A DNA stretch of 64,000 nucleotides, taken from positions 11,161,512 through 11,225,511 of the forward strand of contig CM032809.1 in the NCBI GenBank assembly GCA_019155185.1. Reading direction: 5' to 3'. Shown piece by piece: positions 1-9,467 of the stretch (positions within the stretch are counted from its first letter, which is position 1; each line of letters starts with the position of its first letter). This stretch comes from Beaufortia kweichowensis. Lineage: Eukaryota; Chordata; Actinopteri; Cypriniformes; Gastromyzontidae. Under the pieces are notes generated by a model, which worked only from the letters and a program-made list of their open reading frames with translations, did no database searches and was not told the origin of the DNA. The translations under genes and the position numbers were made by a program.

Positions 1-496
1 TTACGACACATGGATATTGTGTTCCAGATGGCTCGGTCCGTCTCCATGGATACGGCGCTCTATGTAACCAGGGGCTGGTGGGTGTTCTTGGCTTCCTATA
101 GTGGAGTGAAGGGGGAAGAGGAGGCCACGGGCTGACGAAAGCACATTCACACGTCTGCACATAAGACGGACATGAGACGCAGATGAGCAGAAGGCTGTAA
201 AAATGAACGCAAGCATGCACATGTCTGTGCGCTTCTAAAATAACACCAAGGCATGGGACGAAGATATTCTGAAAGTTATTAGCAACTTCTCCTGTAAGTC
301 ACGGGTTCTGAGAAAGCATGTCACATGAATGAGGTCATTCATTTTATGTGGATGCATGTGAAAGGCAACGTGATGTAAACTAGATGTACACAAACCTTAC
401 ATTTTGGTCAAACAACAAACATCATTAAAGCTTGAAATTGAAACTGCAGAATTGTGGTATTTAGTCCATGTCTATTAGCTTTAAAGCCACAACCTA
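1..496. other. No gene recognised
   Basis: Plain non-coding sequence with short chance frames. The minus strand of 1-80 could read YIERRIHGDGPSHLEHN before a stop, but no splice signal or family match supports an exon. Confidence 0.5.
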
Positions 497-702
497 CACT
501 CTTAAAAATAAAGAACCACTTTAAACTGAATGATTCCTTAAAGGTTCTCTGTTGTGAAAAAATGGTCTTTAGACTATAAAAAGTAAAAAAATAAATGTTG
601 CTTTAATAAACCGTTGACTGAAAGGCTCTTTGGGGAACCAATAAAATGTTCTTTTATGGAATCTGCGAAGAACCTTTTGAAGCACCTTCATTTTTAAGAG
701 TG
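497..702. mobile_element. TA-flanked MITE, family 1 copy 1
   Basis: The ends are the 13-bp inverted repeats CACTCTTAAAAAT and ATTTTTAAGAGTG, flanked by TA on both sides. The inner sequence (aaggttct, aagaacctttt) is also partly self-complementary. The TA duplication suggests Tc1/mariner-type mobilisation. A second copy is at 28829-29055. Confidence 0.8.
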
Positions 703-1984
703 TAGTGTAACACTTAAAGTTGACAAAAAATGTCTGGCATGCCCACGTAACAGTCACATATTTCATTCATACTTTTTGGGAATTCCATGACTTACGCCAC
801 GTAACGGCAACGTAACTGTAACGTTCAGGTCACGTATTTTTTTAAGTATGTCACCTTTACTAACCAAGAATGGTTACATAACAACCCAACATTTGTGGTA
901 AAAAACCCCAGCATAGGTTCATTTCTAACCAAACTATGTCTTCTGTACATATTTAGCTTAGCATTTTTGGGTGTACTGGTTATTTTAAAAGAAAGGATAA
1001 GGATTTTGCTAGCCTATATGCCACCAAAAGACTCGGGATCAAAGCTAAATCAAATTTCTTACTATCTATGATGCTTGATAAAATGTAATAGCCTTTTTAA
1101 TAGTGTGCGAACATGCCATTATTAAAGCACTGCTATTGTACCCTTGTGCACTTATTTCCCATCTGCTAAAGAACTGTTACGAAACTGCTCTTGTCTTTCT
1201 GCTCTTCCCTCTTCTTCATCAGTGCCTGAGTTATGATCCATGTTAAGGTCATATATCTGCATATGAAGATCCTCCTTCTCTAACAAATAACAACAAAAAT
1301 AGCATTTGTCACAAATGGTTGCATCCACCTTGAATACTACACAAAGAATAAGATGTTCCATTATGTTTGTGGCACCCGCTGTGTCTTTTGCACCTGCATC
1401 TAATAAACACATTTGCACGAAATTTCTTTGAAAAGCAAGAAACCAATGAACCAGCATCTTCCCAGAGCGTGTTTCTGTAATTTATAAGATAAAGTATTGT
1501 TTGTGACGTGTTTTCTCAAACAAATAATTGCTCAGATTGACACACACACATTCACAGAAAGCATCATTGATGACTTGGTGAGCCAGATCTAATTATAGAG
1601 TGGTAAAGTGGATTAGCAGCAATATTCTCCACACAGTGTAGGAGTGATAAGCAGCACATCTGGGAGATATTATCCAGCCCTGTCGGGTTATGCAGTGACT
1701 TCCACTTCATGTGAAAGCGATCATTGCACTTGCCATACAGACTAAAATGCCCTTTATTCCAGAAGCTTTGACCTGAGCTGACACTTTTATTGTTATGACA
1801 AGAGAGATGTAAAAGAGAGAGGGTCATGATATAAGGACCTTAGTCCTACAGTTACAGTTTTCATGCAAATAACAGCAGTTTACATACGTGAATTAAACAT
1901 AAATCAATCAATATGTGATTCTTCAATCACATATTAAAACCTGTGAGTCAAATTATTACATAATGGACAATTTAAGTGTTATAG
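703..1984. other. No gene recognised
   Basis: AT-rich non-coding sequence. Open frames at 1152-1457 and 1564-1827 on the minus strand have no recognisable domain or splice context. Confidence 0.5.
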
Positions 1985-2745
1985 ACTTGAAATATGAATT
2001 CTCACAAAATGTATTTATTACCAATATATCTGTTTATGTTTTACTAAACCCCTGTTGATAGCATTCAGATATTAAAAATATATCAGTCTACGCACATGTG
2101 TTACAGATGTGATAAAAACACACACATTCTTGAGACGATTTCTGTGAATTAAAATGCACAAACCAGTACTCAACAAATGGAGAAGATATGACTCTTTAAA
2201 CAACATAAAATATTTATTTTATTATAATTTTCATGTGCATATTTATGAGGAATATGGACCGTTATGGATGTGACAATTCTGAAAACAGCACTTTACCTGA
2301 CTATGAAAAAAATGCTTTAAAAACTTTTAAGACATTCACCAAAATTGACATTTATTGTTTTATGGTAGGAAGGACCAGAGATACAATTCAATATTCCTTT
2401 ACTGGAGATTTCAGAACAGGTAACAGGATTTCCAGGCAGATATCAAAATGGATAATAGATAACAGACAGATCACCACACAGTCCAAACTAAGGCACGGGA
2501 ACAACAACAATACCAGACCAGGAACGGGTCAAAACAAACAGAATATAAAGAGTCCAACTGATTAGTAACAGGTGTCGATGATGGTGATGATGATGATGAT
2601 CAGGTGTGCGGGGGTGCAAGGTGAGATGGGAAATGCAGTCCACCGGGAAATATGCTGCTGGCACATCTGACAGCTATCAGTATGATGAAAACCTTTAGTA
2701 AAAATTAGTTTTTTTTCATGGTGAGATCAACATTTGCATGCTATT
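1985..2745. repeat. Dispersed repeat family A, copy 1 (interrupted)
   Basis: 1985-2250 and 2655-2745 match 56300-56745 segment by segment (aatgtatttattac; ttttactaaacccctgt; ctgtgaattaaaat; acatctgacagctatc; gaaaacctttagtaaa). About 400 bp (2251-2654) is present only here, as if inserted. The family is not one I can name. Confidence 0.65.
2270..2655. mobile_element. Probable LTR-like insertion within dispersed repeat A
   Basis: This block interrupts the repeat. Its style (aacaggtgtcgatgatgg, gatgatgatgatgatcagg, gggaaatgcagtcc) resembles the ends of cyprinid gypsy LTRs, including the one at 5404. Its exact ends and any target duplication were not resolved. Confidence 0.35.
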
Positions 2746-3617
2746 GCTCTAATAATATTTCACATTTGCTTTTTTAGACACTGATTCCAAATCTTTCTTA
2801 GGAAATTCGACTCAAGATCAGACCATCTATGAGAGTTTTCCAAGTACTAAGCTTAACCTTGAGATATGCGATCACGCATTACACACACAGGCATGGCCGC
2901 TGATGAATATTATGCAGTAAAGAATAGAGAAGATGAATGCGACTCGCTGTGAACTCAGCGACACAAGGGCGAAGCACAGACACACAGTATATTTTATTCA
3001 AGGTTGGACGATCATCTTTACTCTGGCTTTTATTAATGGTTATGAGATAGTAAAGTCTGAACTTGGCTTCATAATGTTTCAGAAGAATTTTATTTATGAT
3101 TATGGAGTTTTATGGAACATCCTCAGCCTGCATTGATATGAGATTAAGGACCATTTGGCATTTCTGCAAGGGAAGATATGTACTTCTTATTATCTGAACA
3201 TGCTTATCAAGAGAATCAATCTTCATAGCCATCAGCAATCGTGCCATTGCTTGGAGGAGATATATCTACACACACAGAGAAAAAACTAGTAAACAAAGTT
3301 CCTCTGCTTACAGGAAAATCTGAAAATCTTTAAATTTACGTGACAGTTTTTATATCTGTGTTGCTGGTAAAGCTGTTTAATGTCATAGTCCTCCATCAAC
3401 AGCAATCCCAAACAGAGCTTATCTTATATTCCCTGCAGATAAAGATAAAGACAACATTTATTTTCTCATTTAGAAATATTTTTATATTAACGACACATTT
3501 TTGACACAATCTCCTGTTAATTTCTTACCTGGCAACAGAAACAAAGAAATCAAAGAAGGAATAAGTTGCTTATTGCTTTTGAAGTGGCAAGTTTTACAAC
3601 CAATCACATTAAGGATC
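2746..3617. other. No gene recognised
   Basis: AT-rich non-coding sequence. The frame at 2933-3136 has no supporting features. Confidence 0.5.
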
Positions 3618-3728
3618 TTAAAGGAATAGTTCACCCAAAAATTGGACTACATTGACTTTCCATAGTAGGAATAAAAATTACTATGGTCAAGTCAATGGGG
3701 TCCATTTTTGGGTGAACTATTCCTTTAA
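3618..3728. mobile_element. Hairpin MITE (Angel-like), copy 1
   Basis: This 111-bp element has 25-bp perfect terminal inverted repeats (TTAAAGGAATAGTTCACCCA...). Its middle (ttgactttccatagtagg / actatggtcaagtcaatg) is self-complementary too, so the whole element folds back. The ends are those of the abundant teleost TTAAAGGGATAGTTCACCC family, which I associate with the Angel elements described in zebrafish. Confidence 0.85.
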
Positions 3729-4915
3729 ATAAATAAAACAATGCACTGGCAATTTAGTGATATCAGCGCAGTTGTTCTGTAAATCACAAGACCAAATGCA
3801 GTTAAGGCCGAGACAAAACCAAGATCTTAAAAAATGGCCTTGAGAGCGATCAGTAAAACAGAAAAAGTGTTTGTGTGTCTTGAGAGAGGCAGTGTGTTTG
3901 TCTCAATTGTCTCTTACTTGTCTGTGACACCCTTAATGAGTCTCTTATTCACCGTTCTCACATTAACACGTAGATAATTATGTCTATCACTTTACACAGT
4001 AAATAGTTTAATGAGAGCAAACCGTCTCTCTCACATTCACGCTCTGTCTCAGGCTCGCACGCCCCATCTACACAGCGACGCGACGCCACCAAGTAGAACG
4101 GCGGACGTGTCGCTATCATACAGTATAGATGAGCTCGCACTGAGACACAGTCTGCTGCTGAGGAGAGATGAAGTCCCCGGACGCTCTCTCACGCTTCACT
4201 AAAGCAGGTTTCATTGGGAAATCAATCCCTATCCCTCTCTCCGGGAATTCACTGCCATGTTTATCCTCTCTTTAACTGAATGACTGGAGCTTATCAGCCT
4301 GCATGGAAAGTCCACACTGCTGAGCAGGAAGCTTCAGTGCATTTGGAACAATGTTTTACAAGCTCTTGTATAAGGCGATATGTAAAATGTGATATTTTTG
4401 GATTCCATAGCTCAACATTGTATACTGTACAGTACACAGTATACTGTATGCAACAAAAAATACATTACGCCCAAGTGTACCAAAAGTGTTTCTCTGTCCA
4501 AACACGGCAGGGTCTGCAAGCCTGCAGTACATATAGTACATTCTTGTGTTTTTGTGAAGGTAATTAACCAGTACTTAAGGAGGCTTTTTTAATGTATTTG
4601 CTGTTAAACGGGATGTGTTGTTTTGCTATAAACATGTCTGTGGTTGAATTAACATTAATTAACTTGCACAGCAAGTTTCTCATCAAACTGTTGGCCCGAT
4701 GCAACAGTAGTTGAAAGATTTCTATTATGCACACTATAGCGCCACCTGTGGTAATGCTGAGAACACAACACATGCTTTCTAAAATGTTTTAGAAACTACA
4801 CATACATGTAGAAAAAAAGCATTTACATGAACATACTTGTGTAGTGTGTTGCTGCTTTCTAAAGTTTTCAAACATTTCAGAAAGAGACCCAAAATAATTT
4901 CTTTACTTTTGATTT
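3729..4915. other. No gene recognised; small inverted repeat near 4420-4450
   Basis: This holds a somewhat GC-richer patch (4010-4200) without a recognised exon, and a palindromic run gtatactgtacagtacacag / tatactgtatgc around 4419-4450. Confidence 0.5.
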
Positions 4916-5192
4916 AATCTGTTAACTGTTACCGTTCCTCAGGAGGAACACCTATGTCATTTCCTTATTCACTTTAATATTCCATGGTTTAATTTGAATC
5001 TAATCATGAAAAACTATGAATTGATAAAAAAGTATAAGACTTAAGATGAAATATTTGACTAATTTTTATAACAATAAACAAAAAAATTGTACCTTTACTT
5101 TAATTTATAAAATGTTTAAAAGACTTAAAAGTTTACATTTGCATTATCATGTGTGTACTCAATTTCTGCTGTGACAGCTATCAGGTTAATAA
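4916..5192. repeat. Dispersed repeat family B, copy 1
   Basis: It matches 36591-36930 across its length: ctgttaactgt, tattcactttaatatt, tctaatca, gaaatatttgact, ataacaataaac and gctgtgacag...atcaggttaa. The family is unnamed by me. Confidence 0.7.
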
Positions 5193-5239
5193 AAAATATA
5201 AAACTTTTACATTTTAAATATTTATTTTAGTTATATGTA

Positions 5240-5305
5240 AGTTTATTAATTTATTATTATTACTATTATTATTATTATCATTATTATTATTATTATTAGC
5301 AGTAG
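5240..5305. repeat. (ATT)n microsatellite
   Basis: Impure ATT/TTA trinucleotide repeat followed by agtagtagtag, about 160 bp before the LTR element. Confidence 0.8.
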
Positions 5306-5403
5306 TAGTAGTGTGTTAATGAAAGTATAGCTCAATTATTAGCTATTATTTATTGGATAAAAATATTTTTTGGACTGACATAAAATAAAGGAAGACATAA
5401 CTT

Positions 5404-5786
5404 TGTCACAGAACAGAAGGGACGGAGTCAGCGGATGCCAGAAAGGTATCTTTAATTAAACAGATAAACAGAAGGATAAACAAAAGGGTAAGAAAGTTAA
5501 ACTAATACTGTCCTTGGGAGTGCAGATGAACTTGGGGTTGGAGTGCAGATGAACTTGGGGAACACAGAAGATTTATGAAGGAAGAACACTGAAGACTAGA
5601 TTAAGATAAATCCACTGGGAGACGATCGCTAACACAGGTAAGAGTCCGGGTAACAAAATAGTGTAGACTGGACAGTGACTGGTTGTGAGTGAGTGTCTTT
5701 TAAGCTGGTGCGGTGATGATGAACAGGTGATGATGATTAGTACTCGAGAGGGTGAGCGTGGTGATTGGCGGATTGGCGTGTTGACA
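5404..5786 (-). repeat. 3' LTR of the retroelement
   Basis: This 383-bp copy differs from the 5' LTR by a few substitutions, a small deletion around 5570 and a slightly rearranged inner end (5751-5786). Confidence 0.92.
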
Positions 5787-5834
5787 GTTAGGCATGCTGG
5801 GCCCTCAGCAAGATAGACACGGAGGAGAAGGCGG

Positions 5835-5935
5835 GTGGGTGTTGGGGTCCGGAGGCTCAGGATCAGGAGGCTCGGGGTCAGGGGACTCGGGGTCAGGATC
5901 AGGAGGCTCGGGGTCAGGAGGATCAGGCTTTGGAT
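5835..5935. repeat. Short GS-type repeat (ggctcaggatcagga / ggggtcagg)
   Basis: Alternating copies of aggctcggggtcagg and gactcggggtcagg form a fourth small repeat inside the element, next to the 3' LTR. Confidence 0.75.
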
Positions 5936-6069
5936 GCGGCTGCTGGGACTCTGACCGCTCGGGTGCAGGCTGTGGCGGCTGTGACCCCGCTCGGGTGCAG
6001 GCTGTTGGCTGTGACTTCGGGTGCAGGTTGCTGCGGACCGTGTGGCGGGCGGCCGCCTGGCTGTAAGCA

Positions 6070-6250
6070 GGGGAAAGAAGCCGGGAACAGGGGACTCAGA
6101 AGCTACCGGGAACAGGGACTCAGAAGCCGGGAACAGGGGACTCAAAGCCGGGGAACAGGGGACTCCAGAAGCCGGGAACAGGGGACTCAGAAGCCGGGAA
6201 CAGGGGACTCAGAAGAAGCCGGGAACAGGGACTCAGAAACTGGGGCCCTA
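6070..6250. repeat. About 22-bp tandem repeat array
   Basis: The plus-strand unit is agaagccgggaacaggggac plus tc, in about eight copies with small length changes. The minus strand reads SESPVPGF-like units. It lies between the 3' LTR and the 30-bp array. Confidence 0.85.
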
Positions 6251-6666
6251 GAGGAGACAGGAACTGGGGACCTAGAGGAGTGACTATCTAGACACGCACT
6301 ACCTTCTCCCTGAGAGGATGCAAACTGACTGGAAGGTCCCACTTGAGGTGACGCGGCAACAAGAGTAACTGGTCTAAATAAACCCTGATAGTTCCCTGAA
6401 TGGGTAAAAACATCTTGAGACTTGGGACAAGGGAGATCCCCATAACTACCTCCCTTTTGCACCGGGACACTAGAAGTTGAGAACCTTGTCCTGGACTGAC
6501 TTGGAGTGATGACTAAAGACAGTCTGGTGTCACTCGAGGGCTGACTAAACTCTTCCACATGTGAAAAACTTGCTAGTACTAGCTTGCGAGTAGTCACTGA
6601 ACTAAATGAAGGCAAGGCAGGGATCGCTTGAGATGGCATGGGGAAGTAATTAGAGGGGGCGACCAT
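6187..6666 (-). other. Non-repetitive open frame between repeat arrays
   Basis: This 159-codon frame is Ser/Pro-rich (for example FSHVEEFSQPSSDTRLSLVI and SYGDLPCPKSQDV). It ends in the 22-bp repeat array. I recognise no domain. It may be the remnant of an accessory segment of the element. Confidence 0.35.
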
Positions 6667-6689
6667 ATGAGCGGAGTTTGGGGAATCTA

Positions 6690-7185
6690 AGACAGAGTCT
6701 GGGAATTCGGGGGAATCTATGACAGAGTCTGGGAATTCTGAGGAGTCTAGGAAACAGTCTGGGAACTTTGGGGCCTCTAGAACAGAAACTGGGAACTCTG
6801 GAAACTCTAGGACATAGTCTGGGAACTCTGGAAACTCTAGGGCGGAGTCTGGGGACTCTGGAAACTCTAGGGCGGAGTCTGGGAACTCTAGGGCGGAGTC
6901 TGGGAACTCTAGGGCGGAGTCTGGGAACTCGGGAAACTCTAGGGCGGAGTCTGGGAACTCGGGAAACTCTAGGGCGGAGTCTGGGAACTCGGGAAACTCT
7001 AGGGCGGAGTCTGGGAACTCGGGAAACTCGAGGGCGGAGTCTGGGAACTCGGGAAACTCGAGGGCGGAGTCTGGGAACTCGGGAAACTCGAGGGCGGAGT
7101 CTGGGAACTCGGGGAAACTCTCGAGGGCGAGAGTCTGGGAACTCGGAAACTCTCTAGGGCTGAGTCTGGGAACTCGGGAGCGGCC
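6690..7185. repeat. 30-bp tandem repeat array
   Basis: The unit is gggaactcgggaaactctag followed by ggcggagtct (30 bp), repeated from about 6690 to 7185. Some units are shortened, and the most homogeneous copies are at 6925-7110. On the minus strand it can read DSALEFPEFP. It adjoins the 33-bp array. Confidence 0.9.
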
Positions 7186-7879
7186 CTCTTGGCGGAGTCT
7201 GGGAACTCGGGAACGGCCCTCTTGGCCGGGACTGGAGGCTCGGGAACGGCCCTCTTGGCCGGGACTGGAGTCGCGCCCCTCTTGGCCGGGACTGAGGCTC
7301 GGGAACGCCCTCTTGGCCGGGACTGGAGGCTCGAAGCGCCCTCTTGGCCGGGACTGGAGGGCTCGGAAGCGCCCTCTTGGCGGGACTGGAGGCTCGGGAC
7401 GCCCTCTTGGCCGGGACTGGAGGCTCGGGAACGGCCCTCTTGGCCGGGACTGGAGGCTCGGGAACGGCCCTCTTGGCCGGGACTGGAGGCTCGGGAACGG
7501 CCCTCTTGGCCGGGACTGGAGGCTCGGGAACGGCCCTCTTGGCCGGGACTGGACGCTCGGAAACGGCCATCATGGCCGGGACAGGACTCTCGGAAACGGC
7601 CATCATGGCCGGGACTGGACTCTCGGAAGCGGCCATCTTGGCCGGGACTGAACATTGGGGAGCGGCCATCGCGGCCACGTCAGAACCCTGGGGAGCGGCC
7701 ATCTTGGCCGAAGCAGAGCACTCCATAGGGCTTTCAATGGATGTGGAGCGTAGTGGAAGTTCAGTGACGTCACACGGAGCAGGACACGGACGAGAAGAGA
7801 GACAGGTCTGGAAACAGTCATCGCCCCACTTCAGGACTTCACCAGTTCTCCAGGAGAGGATGGGATGATGTTTCTCCAA
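7154..7879 (-). CDS. Repeat-rich open frame after the protease (PVPAKRAVPEP repeats)
   Basis: This 241-codon frame begins with post-protease residues (HPILSWRTGEVLKWGDDC). It then continues through AKMAAPQ and VPAMMAVSESP units into many copies of the 11-residue unit PVPAKRAVPEP. From memory, similar Met-Ala-Ala/Pro-Glu-Pro repeats appear in many predicted cyprinid proteins of retroelement origin. No known enzymatic domain is seen. Whether it is translated is unknown. Confidence 0.55.
   Translation of the reverse strand: MEKHHPILSWRTGEVLKWGDDCFQTCLSSRPCPAPCDVTELPLRSTSIESPMECSASAKMAAPQGSDVAAMAAPQCSVPAKMAASESPVPAMMAVSESPVPAMMAVSERPVPAKRAVPEPPVPAKRAVPEPPVPAKRAVPEPPVPAKRAVPEPPVPAKRASRASSPAKRALPSPPVPAKRALRASSPGQEGVPEPQSRPRGARLQSRPRGPFPSLQSRPRGPFPSSQTPPRGPLPSSQTQP
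7185..7730. repeat. 33-bp tandem repeat array
   Basis: The core plus-strand unit is gggactggaggctcggga followed by acggccctcttggcc (33 bp), with about 15 more or less diverged copies. On the minus strand each unit encodes 11 residues. Units at 7290-7400 carry 1-base losses that break the frame. Those at 7560-7710 are more diverged and contain gccatcttggcc or gccatcatggcc. Confidence 0.9.
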
Positions 7880-8156
7880 CCAAATCTAGAACAACGTCAG
7901 CGGTGGAATCCTCCAGAACCAGCAGGGATATCTCTTCAGAGTGTAACACCCCTACAGTGAGGCTGATGGATTCCGCCCTCCGTGTCACCGGGCGCCGGCT
8001 AACTGGGGATCCGGTTATGGAGCAGATTTGGTACGAGGTGGGTATGGCGGACGTCTTGAGTTTGAGTTGTCGGCAGAGGGAGCCAGAAATGAAGCAGCAA
8101 TTCGAGTCGAAAGCAGGGCGGAAACTGAAAGGAGGTAGAAGGCAGTAAGGGACCAA
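7839..8156 (-). pseudogene. Degenerate retropepsin-like protease region
   Basis: The minus-strand frame shows ISGSLCRQLKLKT, then ISLTVGVLHSEEISLLVLED and STADVVL, typical of the protease region of fish gypsy elements. At the expected catalytic triad the sequence reads D-S-N rather than D-S-G and is shorter than usual, so activity is doubtful. A frame change near 7870 leads into the repeat-rich frame (HHPILSWRTGEVLKWGDDCF). Confidence 0.75.
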
Positions 8157-9051
8157 TAGTGGTAAGGGGCTTTAGATTTTCACTATTGGGAATGGCTGCA
8201 CTCACCATTTGGCGTAGGTGGTCGAACGGGCACGCTGAGATGACGTGCCCGGACCTCCGCAGTAGAGGCAGAGTTGATTCGCCAGGCGGCGATGGCGTTC
8301 TGAGAAGGACAGTCTGGAGGTGTCAATTTGCATGGGCTCGGCCGGCTGGTTCTGGAGGGGGCTGGCCAGCTGCTCATGCGGAGGGTAGTAGCGAGCGGGT
8401 TTTGTTCCAGGTAGATGGGCACGCATTGGATACACAGTGGCAGTTCGGATGGATAGCTGAATGAATTGGTTGAGATCCATATCGCCGTCATATGTGGCCA
8501 GCTGCAGCCTCACCTGGGGATCCAAGCCTTGGCGATATGCCGTAATCAACGCCAGCTTCGCTCCAGCCGCTCTTAGAAGCCAGAGTCCGAAATTGAAGTG
8601 CGTACTCGTTGATGGGCAGCACCCCTTGTTTCAGCTGGTAGAGTTGTTCACCAACAGATGCGTCCCAAACCGGTTTGCCAAAGACATCTCTGAAATGATT
8701 CATGAAACTTGACAGAGAGAGCGTAATCGAATGTTCTTGAATCCAAAGAGGAGTCGCCCATTGGAGCGCCTTACCGGATAGATGTTGGATGATATAGCCG
8801 ACCTTGCGACGTTCAGTGGTGAACAGGTGAGGCTGCATCTCGATGGCGAGAGAACATTGCAACAGAAACCCGCTGCAATCCTCCGCCGCACCAGAGAAGG
8901 GCGCTGGTTGGGCCATGGGACTCGCGACAACAACCGGAGAAGGAGTAGTGTTGACGGTAGTGCTGGGTGCGGTAGTAGCGGCGGTGGAGTGCTCGTGGAA
9001 GGCTTGACGAGCCGCTTCGAACAGGTCCCGAAATGCATCCGACTGACTCAT
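7999..9051 (-). pseudogene. Frameshifted gag of the LTR element with zinc knuckle
   Basis: From the ATG at 9051 (MSQSDAFRDLFEAARQAFHE) an open frame runs to about 8556. It includes the retrotransposon gag core (PFSGAAEDCSGFLLQCSLAI; then the VFGKPVWDASVGEQLYQLKQ region). A one-base gain near 8556 moves the continuation (ITAYRQGLDPQVRLQLATYD) to another frame. A one-base loss near 8248 then falls within the CCHC knuckle (CLYCGGPG), whose His and last Cys lie in a third frame. The family is Ty3/gypsy-like by gag style. Broken, so no full Gag can be made from this copy by normal reading. Confidence 0.85.
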
Positions 9052-9076
9052 ATTGCGCTGTTTTGGTCCAGTCTTC

Positions 9077-9462
9077 TGTCACAGAACAGAAGGGACGGAG
9101 TCAGCGGATGCCAGAAAGGTATCTTTAATTAAACAGATAAACAGAAGGATAAACAAAAGGGTAAGAAAGTTAAACTAATACTGTCCTTGGGAGTGCAGAT
9201 GAACTTGGGGTTGGAGTGCAGATGAACTTGGGGAACACAGAAGACGAGAAGACGACGAAGGAAGAACACTGAAGACTAGACGAAGATAAATCCACTGGGA
9301 GACGATCGCTAACACAGGTAAGAGCCCGGGTAACAAAATAGTGTAGACTGGACAGTGACTGGTTGTGAGTGAGTGTCTTTTAAGCTGGTGCGGTGATGAT
9401 GAACAGGTGATGATGATTAGTACTCGGGAGAGGGTGAGCGTGTGATTGGCGTGTCCGTGACA
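9077..9462 (-). repeat. 5' LTR of the retroelement
   Basis: This 386-bp copy ends in the inverted TGTCAC...GTGACA that marks a complete LTR. It is nearly the same as 5404-5786 over its whole length and retains several CpGs lost in the other copy. Confidence 0.93.
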
Positions 9463-9467
9463 AACTT

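Larger units (their letters stand above)
5404..9462 (-). mobile_element. Complete Ty3/gypsy-like LTR retroelement, non-autonomous (gag-protease relic plus tandem repeats, no RT or integrase seen)
   Basis: Two direct repeats of 383 and 386 bp (5404-5786 and 9077-9462) begin TGTCAC and end GACA. They are flanked by the 5-bp target duplication AACTT (5399-5403 and 9463-9467). Gene content reads on the minus strand, so the 5' LTR is the right-hand copy. Next to it on the minus strand, after GAAGAC, comes TGGACCAAAACAG, a candidate primer-binding site (matching tRNA not identified). In order follow gag, a zinc knuckle, a retropepsin-like stretch and long repeat arrays. No reverse transcriptase, RNase H or integrase motif was found between protease and 3' LTR. 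Copies must have been mobilised by enzymes supplied elsewhere. Confidence 0.92.

Noticed and set aside
1..222. Possible exon of an unknown gene at the left edge (minus strand)
   Set aside because: The open frame runs to the window edge region with a stop and shows no family match, acceptor or phase partner.
5573..6145. 190-codon minus-strand frame crossing the inner edge of the 3' LTR
   Set aside because: It joins repeat-array sequence with LTR sequence. Its end lies in the non-coding LTR, so it is not taken as a separate gene.
7189..7868. Long plus-strand frames (up to 179 codons) opposite the repeat arrays
   Set aside because: They are produced by the tandem units, whose period is a multiple of three, on the antisense strand of the retroelement. 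gag and protease read on the minus strand.
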